Of a stretch of 64,000 bases of DNA, positions 42,316 through 49,597 are shown in pieces. Every line of letters starts with the position of its first letter. The stretch's first letter is position 1. The notes beneath the pieces were generated by a model that did no database searches, was not told the origin of the DNA, and worked only from the letters and a program-made list of their open reading frames with translations. The stretch is taken from NCBI GenBank assembly GCA_947306175.1, contig CAMZFV010000004.1:1-64000 (forward strand). Reading direction: 5' to 3'. This stretch comes from an uncultured Prevotellaceae bacterium (GTDB taxonomy: Bacteria; Bacteroidota; Bacteroidia; Bacteroidales; Muribaculaceae). The translations under genes were made by a program, and so were the position numbers.

Positions 42316-42615
42316 ATGAAAACTCTTAAATCCATATCGGTCATATTTTTAGTAGTAGCGTGCACACTCCTTTCTTCATGCACCATCTATGTCTCAAAAC
42401 CGGTTCCGGAAAGTCCTGCTCCAAGGTATGGACTGTATGTCCCTAGTGTAAATCCCTATGGCTATTTGCCAGACTCTTATCAGCATGTTTCCTCTAGTGC
42501 TTGCTCTAAATGCTCATGTGCGAATTTTGTTTCAAAACCATCCAAAACCAGGTGTAGGTGCAGTAGTGATGTGTGCATTTGTGGGCATCCGCGGGAATCG
42601 CATCATCGTTATTAA
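42316..42615 (+). CDS. Small Cys/His-rich lipoprotein
   Basis: A 99-residue lipoprotein: MKTLKSISVIFLVVACTLLSSC with lipobox LSSC. A Pro/Tyr-rich linker leads to a C-terminal Cys/His cluster: SACSKCSC, then CRCSSDVCICGHPRESHHRY. The pattern CxCGHxxxxHH looks like a small zinc-binding knuckle; in an outer-membrane or periplasmic lipoprotein it may bind metal or form disulfides. No family recognised. The start is the ATG at 42316; the frame extends to 42289 but without a signal peptide. No close -7 box; the nearest is at 42145-42152. Confidence 0.65.
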   Translation: MKTLKSISVIFLVVACTLLSSCTIYVSKPVPESPAPRYGLYVPSVNPYGYLPDSYQHVSSSACSKCSCANFVSKPSKTRCRCSSDVCICGHPRESHHRY

Positions 42616-42671
42616 TATCTTCACTTGAGGATTTTTGTCGCATTTCGAATACGATTATTAGGAAAAGGTCG

Positions 42672-42679
42672 TATATTTG
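42672..42679 (+). promoter_or_regulatory. -7 promoter box (TATATTTG)
   Basis: Matches TANNTTTG 22 bases before the ATG at 42701 and covers the alternative TTG at 42677. Confidence 0.65.
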
Positions 42680-42700
42680 CGAAAAAAATATGAGGAACGC

Positions 42701-43405
42701 ATGATGAGACAGATATTGCTTTTCTTTTTCATATCATTGCTCGCCTGTAGTTTAAGTGCCGAACCATTTATAATAACGGGTAAGGTGGTTGATGCTGAAG
42801 ACAATGAGCCTATGATTGGTGCGGGTGTTGTGGTTGTCGGCACTCACCGCGGTACTGCCACCGATGGTGATGGCAATTTCAGCATTGAAGTTGAAAAAGG
42901 TGAATTCCTTAAGTTCTCTTTTATGGGATATTATGAAAAGGTAGTAGAGGTCTTGAATGATTCTTCTCTTGTCGTTGAAATGAAAGCGGGCATGGAAATC
43001 ATTGTAGATTATGGCGGGATTCATAGGCACTTCATTCTTCCTGACAATCATCTAAAAAGTTCACTTCGACAAATACAAAGTCTGTATCCTGATTTGATTC
43101 AATGGAATGATACTGGCAATATGCCTACGTATAAGTCAGAAAAAGGTAATATGATGTTTTCTATGTATAATGGTATAGTTTACAAGCAGTATTATTCTTT
43201 CGATCATTATACAAAATATTTGGAAGACTTATATCATGATTTTGCAAATTGTTATATGAGAGAAGAGGGATATGAGTCATATGTTGAAAGTCAAACGGGT
43301 AAAGCGATTACCTTTTATTATCCAGAATATAGCGTAGTCGTTCAATGCTATCCATATGATCATATTTCAATAACCTGTGAACTGTACTCAGAATACTACA
43401 AATAG
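42701..43405 (+). CDS. Exported carboxypeptidase-regulatory-like domain protein
   Basis: A 234-residue exported protein (MMRQILLFFFISLLACSLSA). Mature residues about 1-85 are a CarboxypepD_reg-like domain (FIITGKVVDAEDNEPMIGAG, HRGTATDGDGNFSIEV, FLKFSFMGYYEKVVEV), closely resembling the N-terminal extension of SusC receptors but with no plug or barrel. The remaining 140 residues are Tyr- and Asp-rich with no recognised family. It may be an outer-membrane-associated accessory protein or a stand-alone relic of a TonB receptor with a new tail. The second half is AT-rich like its upstream neighbours. Start codon 42701 or 42704. Confidence 0.7.
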   Translation: MMRQILLFFFISLLACSLSAEPFIITGKVVDAEDNEPMIGAGVVVVGTHRGTATDGDGNFSIEVEKGEFLKFSFMGYYEKVVEVLNDSSLVVEMKAGMEIIVDYGGIHRHFILPDNHLKSSLRQIQSLYPDLIQWNDTGNMPTYKSEKGNMMFSMYNGIVYKQYYSFDHYTKYLEDLYHDFANCYMREEGYESYVESQTGKAITFYYPEYSVVVQCYPYDHISITCELYSEYYK

Positions 43406-43485
43406 AATCTATAATAAAGAAATAAGGGGAGTGCGTGAGATTCGGGAGTGGAGATTAGCGAGGGAGTGCGCGAGCAGCGGGGGCG

Positions 43486-43656
43486 ACAAGATTGGCTCAG
43501 CCGTTGGCTTCGCCCATCTTGTGCGCTCCCGTGGGGCCGCTGCCTGTTCGCAACCGATTGCTGCGCAATCACTCGGTTGCTTTGTTGTGGAGGGGCACTC
43601 GAACAAGCTCGGTGCCTCCCCACAACAAAACAACCGGCCACTTGCGTGGTCGGTTG
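43486..43656. repeat. Cluster of four back-to-back hairpins adjoining tRNA-Ser
   Basis: H0: ACAAGAT (43486-43492) with ATCTTGT (43516-43522). H1: GCAACCGATTGC with its complement (43550-43580, small bulge). H2: TTTGTTGTGGAGGGGCAC (43581-43598) with a perfect 18-base complement (43612-43629). H3: CAACCGGCCAC-TTGC-GTGGTCGGTTG (43631-43656). A larger pair, GCCTGTTCGCAACCGA (43542-43557) with 43650-43665, competes with H1 and H3 and reaches the tRNA discriminator base. Stop-laden frames here are not genes. Confidence 0.8.
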
Positions 43657-43664
43657 CGAACAGG

Positions 43665-43751
43665 CGGAGAGGACAAGATTCGAACTTGCGGTAGAGTTAC
43701 CCCTACGGCAGTTTAGCAAACTGCTGGTTTCAGCCACTCACCCACCTCTCC
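43665..43751 (-). tRNA. tRNA-Ser (anticodon GCU)
   Basis: The minus strand folds as a class II tRNA of 87 bases: acceptor GGAGAGG/CCTCTCC with G discriminator, D arm GAGTGGCTGAAACCAGC, anticodon stem CAGTTT-GCT-AAACTG giving anticodon GCU, a long variable arm (GCCGTAGGGGTAACTCTACCG region), and the T arm with GTTCGAATC. CCA is not encoded. A promoter box lies 37 bases upstream. Confidence 0.93.
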
Positions 43752-43787
43752 GGAAGCTAGCTGAAAGTATTTTTTCAATAGCGAGTG

Positions 43788-43795
43788 CAAAGGTA
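43788..43795 (-). promoter_or_regulatory. -7 promoter box of tRNA-Ser (TACCTTTG)
   Basis: TACCTTTG on the minus strand, 37 bases before the tRNA 5-prime end at 43751. Confidence 0.65.
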
Positions 43796-43919
43796 GCGCT
43801 TTTTTTTATACCTGCAAGGAAAAATCCCGTTTTTTTTTGAAAAAATGATTGAAAGGTCATCAATCTCCTCCTAAATGCCATTTTTCTCATTTTTTAATCG
43901 GGACTAATATAAAATTTTG

Positions 43920-43927
43920 TATCTTTG
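43920..43927 (+). promoter_or_regulatory. -7 promoter box (TATCTTTG)
   Basis: Matches TANNTTTG; the ATP-grasp ATG at 43988 follows after about 55 bases of leader. Confidence 0.65.
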
Positions 43928-43987
43928 CAGTTCGTTACATTGGGTAGTTATGCCCATGACATTACATTTATTTATAAGCATATCATA

Positions 43988-44857
43988 ATGGCAGACATCA
44001 CTATTGCGGGCGTTATGCGCGCTGGGGCATATTCGCCCAACCATATAGGTAATGACACGGCTATCTTCAACCTGGTGGCCGAGCAACTGCGCAAGCGCGG
44101 TTGCCAAGTCAACGTGTACAGCGAGGAGCAGTTCAATAAACAGGAAATAGAGGAGCCGGTCGTGCTGGCCATGTGCCGTGAGCGTGAGAGCATCGCCAAG
44201 CTGCAGCGGCTGGAGGATGCGGGTAAGCTCGTCGTCAACTCGGGCTACGGTATCGAGAATTGTACGCGCGAGCGCATGACGCGCATCCTGCTGGGTAACG
44301 GTATCCCTTATCCCGAGAGCCTTATTGTGAACACTAACGAGAATATTAAGGGGCAACTGAAGAAGGCGGGCTTCAAGTCCTGCTGGATCAAGCGCGGCGA
44401 CTTCCATGCGATGCACAAGGAGGATGTGAGCTATGTGCGCCACCCCGAGGAGGCTCAAGAGGTGCTTCAGGAGTACTTTTACCGTGGCATCACCCGTGCC
44501 GTCATCAATGTTCACCTCGTGGGTGACCTGGTGAAGTTCTATGGCGTTAAGGACTCGCAGTTCTTCTACTGGTTCTACCCCTTTGACGAGGGACACAGCA
44601 AATATGGCTGGGAGGAGGTGAATGGCCATTCCCAAGGCATCGACATCGACCTCAAGGAACTGAAGGACATCTGCACAAAGGCTGCCGAGGAGTTGAACGT
44701 TGTCATCTATGGCGGCGACTGTATCGTGGATCCCGACGGCACCATCCGCATCATCGACTTCAATGACTGGCCCAGCTTCGCTCCGTGCCGCAACGAGTCA
44801 GCTCCCCACATTGCAAAGGCCGTACTTGCCCTTGCCAAGGCTCACATGGGACTCTAA
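43988..44857 (+). CDS. ATP-grasp-like protein paired with a CDP-alcohol phosphatidyltransferase
   Basis: A 289-residue cytoplasmic protein. The N-terminal third looks like a pre-ATP-grasp fold (NHIGNDTAIFNLVAEQLRKR, VVLAMCRERESIAKL). The rest fits ATP-grasp: KSCWIKRGDFHA (ATP-binding Lys strand), REYFYRG-like QEYFYRGITRAVINVHLVGD, and the metal site YGGDCIVDPDGTIRIIDFND (acidic Asp and Asn ligands) followed by WPSF. ATP-grasp enzymes ligate carboxylates or phosphorylate; some inositol phosphate kinases share this fold. The CDP-alcohol phosphatidyltransferase follows 31 bases later, so the pair probably acts in one lipid head-group pathway. The substrate is unknown; a link to inositol is inference. 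Start 43988 chosen from promoter position. Confidence 0.72.
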   Translation: MADITIAGVMRAGAYSPNHIGNDTAIFNLVAEQLRKRGCQVNVYSEEQFNKQEIEEPVVLAMCRERESIAKLQRLEDAGKLVVNSGYGIENCTRERMTRILLGNGIPYPESLIVNTNENIKGQLKKAGFKSCWIKRGDFHAMHKEDVSYVRHPEEAQEVLQEYFYRGITRAVINVHLVGDLVKFYGVKDSQFFYWFYPFDEGHSKYGWEEVNGHSQGIDIDLKELKDICTKAAEELNVVIYGGDCIVDPDGTIRIIDFNDWPSFAPCRNESAPHIAKAVLALAKAHMGL

Positions 44858-44888
44858 TTACATCAACCGTTGCAAAACCACACAGCTC

Positions 44889-45842
44889 ATGACATTAAAA
44901 GAAGAATATCAGGCATCGCTCAAGTCCTCCGATACTGAGGAGTGGTTTGACCTGCACTTTCACCGCCCCTTGGGTTTCCTGTGGGCAAAGTTTTTCGCCA
45001 AATTGGGTGTCAGCCCTAATGCCATCACCATTGCCAGCATCTTCATGGGAGTGGCCGGTGGCATACTGTTGTATTTCGGACAACCGCATCTGGCGTGGCT
45101 TAACTGGATAGGTATGTTGCTCATCACCTGGGCCGACACCTTTGACAGCGCCGATGGTCAACTGGCTCGCCTCACCAAGCAGTATTCCCGCATGGGCCGC
45201 ATCCTCGACGGCGTGAGTGGTGACTTGTGGTTTGCTGCCATCTGTTTTGCCATCGTGTTTAGGGAACTGGACTTCGGTGATGCGCTCACGGGTACTTATT
45301 TCATGACCTACAAGTGGCAGATTTGGGCGTTGGGTATCGCAGCTGGTGCCAGCCATGCCCTCCAGGCGGCCATGGCCGACTGCTACCGTCAGTTCCACCT
45401 GTTTTTCCTCAAGGGACAGCAGGGCAGTGAGCTTGACAGCTCGTCCAAACTTAAGGAACAATACAATCAGCTGTCATGGGGTAAGGACTTCTTCAGTAAA
45501 CTGACGTTGTTCTTCTATCGTGGATACACGGCCAATCAGGAGCGCTGGACGCCTAACATGCAGCGCCTGCGTGCCGCGCTGAACGAGCGCTATGGCGAGG
45601 ATGGTGTGCCCTCACAGGACTTCCGTGACTACTTCCGCCAGCTCAGTCTGCCCCTGATGAAGTACACCAATATCCTCACCTTCAACACCCGCATCATCGC
45701 CTGCTTTATCGCAGTGATCCTCAACATGCCGTGGCTCTATTTCGTCTTCGAGATTGTGGTGCTGAATATCCTGCTGGTTTACATGGTGATGCGTCACGAG
45801 GGCATCTGCAAGAAGGCTTTGGCCTACCTCAAGCGACAATAA
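44889..45842 (+). CDS. CDP-alcohol phosphatidyltransferase
   Basis: A 317-residue inner-membrane enzyme with the full family signature DSADGQLARLTKQYSRMGRI-LDGVSGD, matching DxxDGxxAR(x8)GxxxDxxxD. Several membrane helices surround it (ITIASIFMGVAGGILLYFG, WIGMLLITWADT, late IIACFIAVILNMPWLYFVFE). Such enzymes replace CMP of CDP-diacylglycerol with an alcohol, or use a CDP-activated polar head. With myo-inositol-phosphate synthase and a nucleotidyltransferase in the same window, synthesis of an inositol phospholipid is plausible. The start is the ATG at 44889, 31 bases after the ATP-grasp stop; a longer frame back to 44700 overlaps that gene. Confidence 0.85.
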   Translation: MTLKEEYQASLKSSDTEEWFDLHFHRPLGFLWAKFFAKLGVSPNAITIASIFMGVAGGILLYFGQPHLAWLNWIGMLLITWADTFDSADGQLARLTKQYSRMGRILDGVSGDLWFAAICFAIVFRELDFGDALTGTYFMTYKWQIWALGIAAGASHALQAAMADCYRQFHLFFLKGQQGSELDSSSKLKEQYNQLSWGKDFFSKLTLFFYRGYTANQERWTPNMQRLRAALNERYGEDGVPSQDFRDYFRQLSLPLMKYTNILTFNTRIIACFIAVILNMPWLYFVFEIVVLNILLVYMVMRHEGICKKALAYLKRQ

Positions 45843-45867
45843 GATTAACCAATATACCTTCTACATT

Positions 45868-48174
45868 ATGAGCAAGAGACTAAATCTTTTCGGCTTGATG
45901 CTCGCTGTTCTCGTAAGCATACAGGCCACTGCTGCTATACCCAGCGGCTACTATACCTCGGCGCAGGGTAAGAGCGACCAAGCGTTGAAAATGGCGCTCC
46001 ACAAGATCATCAAGGGACACACCAAGCGTTCCTATAGTCAGTTGTGGACCGATTTCAAGACCACCGACTGTAATGGCACTACAATTATCGACCGTTACTC
46101 GACTTCACAATACACTTGGCAGACTGACCAGTGTGGAACATACAGTGGGGTGGGGTCTTGCTACAACCGTGAGCACTCTATTCCTAACAGTTGGTGGGGC
46201 GGATTGGATACTGACACTGCATATACTGATCTGCACCATTTGTTCCCCGTTGACGGTTGGGTGAATAGTGAACGTGGCAACCATCCCTTCGGTGACTGTG
46301 CCAATGGCTCTGCCCGTGGAACGGGCAAATTGGGCTCATGCACCTTCAGTGGCTATAATGGCACAGTGTTTGAGGTGGCTGACGAGTATAAGGGCGACTT
46401 CGCGCGTGTCTATTTCTATTTTGCTACGCGTTATATGGTGCGCATGAGCAGTTACACGAGTGGGACGGGCAATGTCGTATTCGATTCCAGCACATATCTT
46501 GGACTGACGACATGGGCCATTAACCAGCTGCTGGAATGGCACCGTAACGACCCTGTGAGTTCGCTGGAGACCAAGCGTAACGATAATGTTTATAGCATTC
46601 AAAAAAACCGCAACCCCTTTGTTGATTATCCCGAACTGGTGGAGTATATCTGGGGCAACATGAAGGGCAACGCTTGGACTCCCGGTGGGTCCACTCCAAC
46701 ACCGACCTTGACGACTCCCACCAATGGTTCGACCGTGGACGTGGGCACCAACACAGGCAGCGGAGTGACGAAGTCAATCATCGTGAAGGGCAGCAACCTG
46801 ACCAAGTCGTTAACCGTGAGTGTCAGCGGAACAGGCTTCTCTGTAAGTCCGACAAGCATCACAGCAACCAACGCCAATAATGGTGCAACCGTTACCGTGA
46901 CCTATAACGGCACAGCCAGCAACGCGACCGGCACGCTGACAATCAGCAGCAGCGAGGTGAGCGCTACGGTCAACCTCACTGCCAGCTACAACAGCGGTGG
47001 TGATACCCCCCCTGAGCCAGGGGATGAGATTATCGAGACCTGGGAAGGCTGTTCAGGCTACGATAATTATACAAACAAGTCAGTTCAGGGCAAGGCCTTC
47101 TCATGGTACTTCTCAAATGCAGGCATTTTTGCACAGCAAAATGACCACTGGAACGACGCAATAGGTTGCCGCTTCGGCAAAAATACTGATTCTTATATCG
47201 AAATGACTCAGGATGTTTCTGACGGTGCTTGCAAGGTGGCGTTCTATGCCTGCAAATATGGCAGTGATGCGGAACCAACCCTCCAAGTACAGTACAGCAC
47301 CAACAGTGGCAGCACTTGGACAACGCTGGCTACTTGCTCACCCAATTCGACATGGAAGCAGTACAGTTATGACTTGAACGTGACGGGCAACGTGCGCTTT
47401 AAGTTTGTTCAGACCGCTGGCTCGCGCCTCAATATCGATGACATCGCGATTACCGCCATAGGTGCCCCTGCGCCAGAACCATCAGTTTCAATCAGCTCCA
47501 TTGGCTTGATTGAGGCAGAGCAGGGTGGGGAATCCTCTATCGTTAGTGCGACGGTGTCGGCCGAAAACAATACTGAAAATATTATCCTGACAGTGACTGG
47601 AAACTTCCAAATCAGTCTGAACAGGACTTCATGGGCCAGAACGCTGACGCTGGATCCGACGGGCGAGACATTCTACATTCGTTTGTCCAATACGGCTACT
47701 ACTGGTGAGTTTGAGGGCTCTCTCCAGGCGAGGACAAGCCAGGTGAGTGCCTATGCCGACGTTGAAGGCATTGTTAACGAGAAGTCAGTTCTACGTGGTG
47801 ACGTGAATGGTGATGGCTTGGTGAGCGTTGCCGACGTGACATTGTTGATTGACTATCTGTTGTCTGGAGAAATGGGCGAGATATTTGTCTATGAGGCGGC
47901 AGATATGGACCAAGATAATTCAATCTCTGTTGCTGATGCCACATTACTCATCGACATGTTACTTAGCTCTTCGAGTAAGTCTGTTCGTCAATGGGACGCT
48001 ATGCCTGCAGAGGGCGGTATTCTCATCGATAATCCCAGTGAAGAGATTCTTGAGGTTTATAACCTTGATGGCGAATGTGTGGTGACCGCAACTGTAAGTG
48101 CTACCTCAGAGTTGCCTGCTGGCATCTACTTGGTGACTAGCGATAACGCTTCACGCAAGGTTGTGGTCAAGTGA
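45868..48174 (+). CDS. Secreted endonuclease I with Ig-like, dockerin and C-terminal sorting-like domains
   Basis: A 768-residue exported nuclease. Signal peptide LFGLMLAVLVSIQATAA; an endonuclease I (EndA/NucM) domain at about 25-270 with CYNREHSIPNSWWGG (catalytic His and metal-binding Asn), DLHHLFPVDGWVNSERGNHPFG and FARVYFYFATRYM; an Ig-like domain (about 285-375); a choice-of-anchor-like beta domain (about 390-535); another Ig-like region; a dockerin at about 645-700 (GDVNGDGLVSVADVTLLIDY, ADMDQDNSISVADATLLIDM); and a C-terminal YNLDGECVVTATV-GIYLVTS-KVVVK tail that fits a type A type IX secretion signal. It probably degrades extracellular DNA at the cell surface. Confidence 0.88.
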   Translation: MSKRLNLFGLMLAVLVSIQATAAIPSGYYTSAQGKSDQALKMALHKIIKGHTKRSYSQLWTDFKTTDCNGTTIIDRYSTSQYTWQTDQCGTYSGVGSCYNREHSIPNSWWGGLDTDTAYTDLHHLFPVDGWVNSERGNHPFGDCANGSARGTGKLGSCTFSGYNGTVFEVADEYKGDFARVYFYFATRYMVRMSSYTSGTGNVVFDSSTYLGLTTWAINQLLEWHRNDPVSSLETKRNDNVYSIQKNRNPFVDYPELVEYIWGNMKGNAWTPGGSTPTPTLTTPTNGSTVDVGTNTGSGVTKSIIVKGSNLTKSLTVSVSGTGFSVSPTSITATNANNGATVTVTYNGTASNATGTLTISSSEVSATVNLTASYNSGGDTPPEPGDEIIETWEGCSGYDNYTNKSVQGKAFSWYFSNAGIFAQQNDHWNDAIGCRFGKNTDSYIEMTQDVSDGACKVAFYACKYGSDAEPTLQVQYSTNSGSTWTTLATCSPNSTWKQYSYDLNVTGNVRFKFVQTAGSRLNIDDIAITAIGAPAPEPSVSISSIGLIEAEQGGESSIVSATVSAENNTENIILTVTGNFQISLNRTSWARTLTLDPTGETFYIRLSNTATTGEFEGSLQARTSQVSAYADVEGIVNEKSVLRGDVNGDGLVSVADVTLLIDYLLSGEMGEIFVYEAADMDQDNSISVADATLLIDMLLSSSSKSVRQWDAMPAEGGILIDNPSEEILEVYNLDGECVVTATVSATSELPAGIYLVTSDNASRKVVVK

Positions 48175-48198
48175 TATAACTACCGTTTATCCAATTAT

Positions 48199-48234
48199 AA
48201 CAGGAGCTGCATGACTTGCCATGCAGCTCCTGTT
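48199..48234. terminator. Bidirectional hairpin terminator
   Basis: AACAGGAGCTGCATG pairs perfectly with CATGCAGCTCCTGTT around ACTTGC, between the convergent nuclease (+) and ugd (-) genes. Confidence 0.85.
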
Positions 48235-48256
48235 GTTCAGCTATTGTTGGGCGGAA

Positions 48257-49579
48257 TTAATGCCCTATGCAGTGATACTCAAAGCCTGCTTGATGCAGTT
48301 CGTCGGCGTCAAGGATGTTGCGACCATCGAGAATCAATCGTCCTCGCATCAGGCTGTGCAGGCGCTCAACATTGGGGATTCGAAATTCCTTCCACTCCGT
48401 AACCAGCAGGAGGGCATCGGCTCCATCTACCGCGTCATACATATCGTGTGCATAGGTCACATTGTCACCGACGCGGCGCCTACACTCATCCATAGCGACA
48501 GGGTCATATACCTTGACGGTTACACCAGCCTTGGTCAAGAGATCAATAAGAACCAGTGACGGCGCCTCGCGCATATCATCGGTCTCAGGTTTGAATGATA
48601 AGCCCCAGAGGGCAACAACCTTGCCTTTCAACTGCGTTTCATCACCACCATAGTACTTGACTATCTTGTGATATAGTACTAACTTCTGATCAGCGTTGAC
48701 ATCCTCAACAGCTTGCAGGACGCGCATGGGATAGCCGTGGTCCGCAGCCGTCTTGATCAGTGCCTTGACATCCTTTGGGAAGCAAGATCCACCGTAGCCA
48801 CAACCGGCATAGAGGAATTTCTTGCCAATGCGCGTGTCACTGCCAATGCCTTTTCGCACCATGTTCACGTCTGCCCCCACCAATTCGCACAGGTTGGCGA
48901 TGTCGTTCATGAAGCTGATGCGGGTGGCCAGCATTGAGTTAGCGGCATATTTGATCATCTCGGCAGAAGGAATGTCGGTGAATATGAGTCGGTCGCTCAC
49001 AATCATGAACGGCTTGTAGAGGCGGGCCATCAGTTTGCGTGTCCTTTCGCTCTCTACGCCCACAACTACACGGTCAGGGCTCATGAAGTCCTTAACGGCA
49101 TTGCCTTCTTTCAGGAATTCGGGATTGCTGGCAACATCAAATTCGCAGTTGACACCACGTTGGCTCAAAGCTTGCTCAATCACTGCTTTTACCTTTTGAG
49201 CGGTGCCTACAGGAACCGTGCTCTTGGTGACGACCACGAGATAGTGGCTCATGTGCTCACCGATAGTCTTTGCTACATCAAGGACGTATCGTAGGTCGGC
49301 GCTACCGTCTTCGTCAGGAGGGGTACCCACAGCAATGAATACAATGTTCACCTCATTGAGGACCTCTTCAAGACGCGTCGTGAAATGAAGCCTTCCCGAC
49401 TTCATGTTTTTGGTCACAAGTGTCGCCAATCCGGGCTCATAAATAGGTATAATTCCTTGTTTGAGCGCCTCAATTTTGCGGTCATCCACATCCACACATG
49501 TCACATGGACACCCATTTCACTGAAACAGGTGCCCGTGACTAATCCGACATATCCGGTTCCAACAACCGCGATTCTCAT
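48257..49579 (-). CDS. ugd: UDP-glucose 6-dehydrogenase
   Basis: A 440-residue enzyme that oxidises UDP-glucose to UDP-glucuronate. It has the Rossmann motif AVVGTGYVGLVTGTCFSEMG at the N-terminus, VGTPPDEDGSADL, TKSTVPVGTAQKV, NPEFLKEGNAV, and the catalytic Cys in CGYGGSCFPKDVKALI at about residue 260. The C-terminal UDP-binding domain has WGLSFKPETDDMREAPSL and LLLVTEWKEFR. Full length. It lies 18 bases after the BY-kinase gene, so the two are co-transcribed. In other bacteria BY-kinases phosphorylate and activate Ugd, which fits the pairing. The product would supply uronic acids for exopolysaccharide. Confidence 0.94.
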   Translation of the reverse strand: MRIAVVGTGYVGLVTGTCFSEMGVHVTCVDVDDRKIEALKQGIIPIYEPGLATLVTKNMKSGRLHFTTRLEEVLNEVNIVFIAVGTPPDEDGSADLRYVLDVAKTIGEHMSHYLVVVTKSTVPVGTAQKVKAVIEQALSQRGVNCEFDVASNPEFLKEGNAVKDFMSPDRVVVGVESERTRKLMARLYKPFMIVSDRLIFTDIPSAEMIKYAANSMLATRISFMNDIANLCELVGADVNMVRKGIGSDTRIGKKFLYAGCGYGGSCFPKDVKALIKTAADHGYPMRVLQAVEDVNADQKLVLYHKIVKYYGGDETQLKGKVVALWGLSFKPETDDMREAPSLVLIDLLTKAGVTVKVYDPVAMDECRRRVGDNVTYAHDMYDAVDGADALLLVTEWKEFRIPNVERLHSLMRGRLILDGRNILDADELHQAGFEYHCIGH

Positions 49580-49597
49580 TCGTTATTCAGATGTTGA

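Noticed and set aside
43377..43840. Overlapping open frames across the hairpin cluster and tRNA-Ser
   Set aside because: They run through perfect inverted repeats and a tRNA gene, have no protein-like composition, and have no promoter fitting them.
48211..48559. Plus-strand frames after the nuclease gene
   Set aside because: They lie antisense to the clearly coding ugd gene and begin inside a terminator hairpin.
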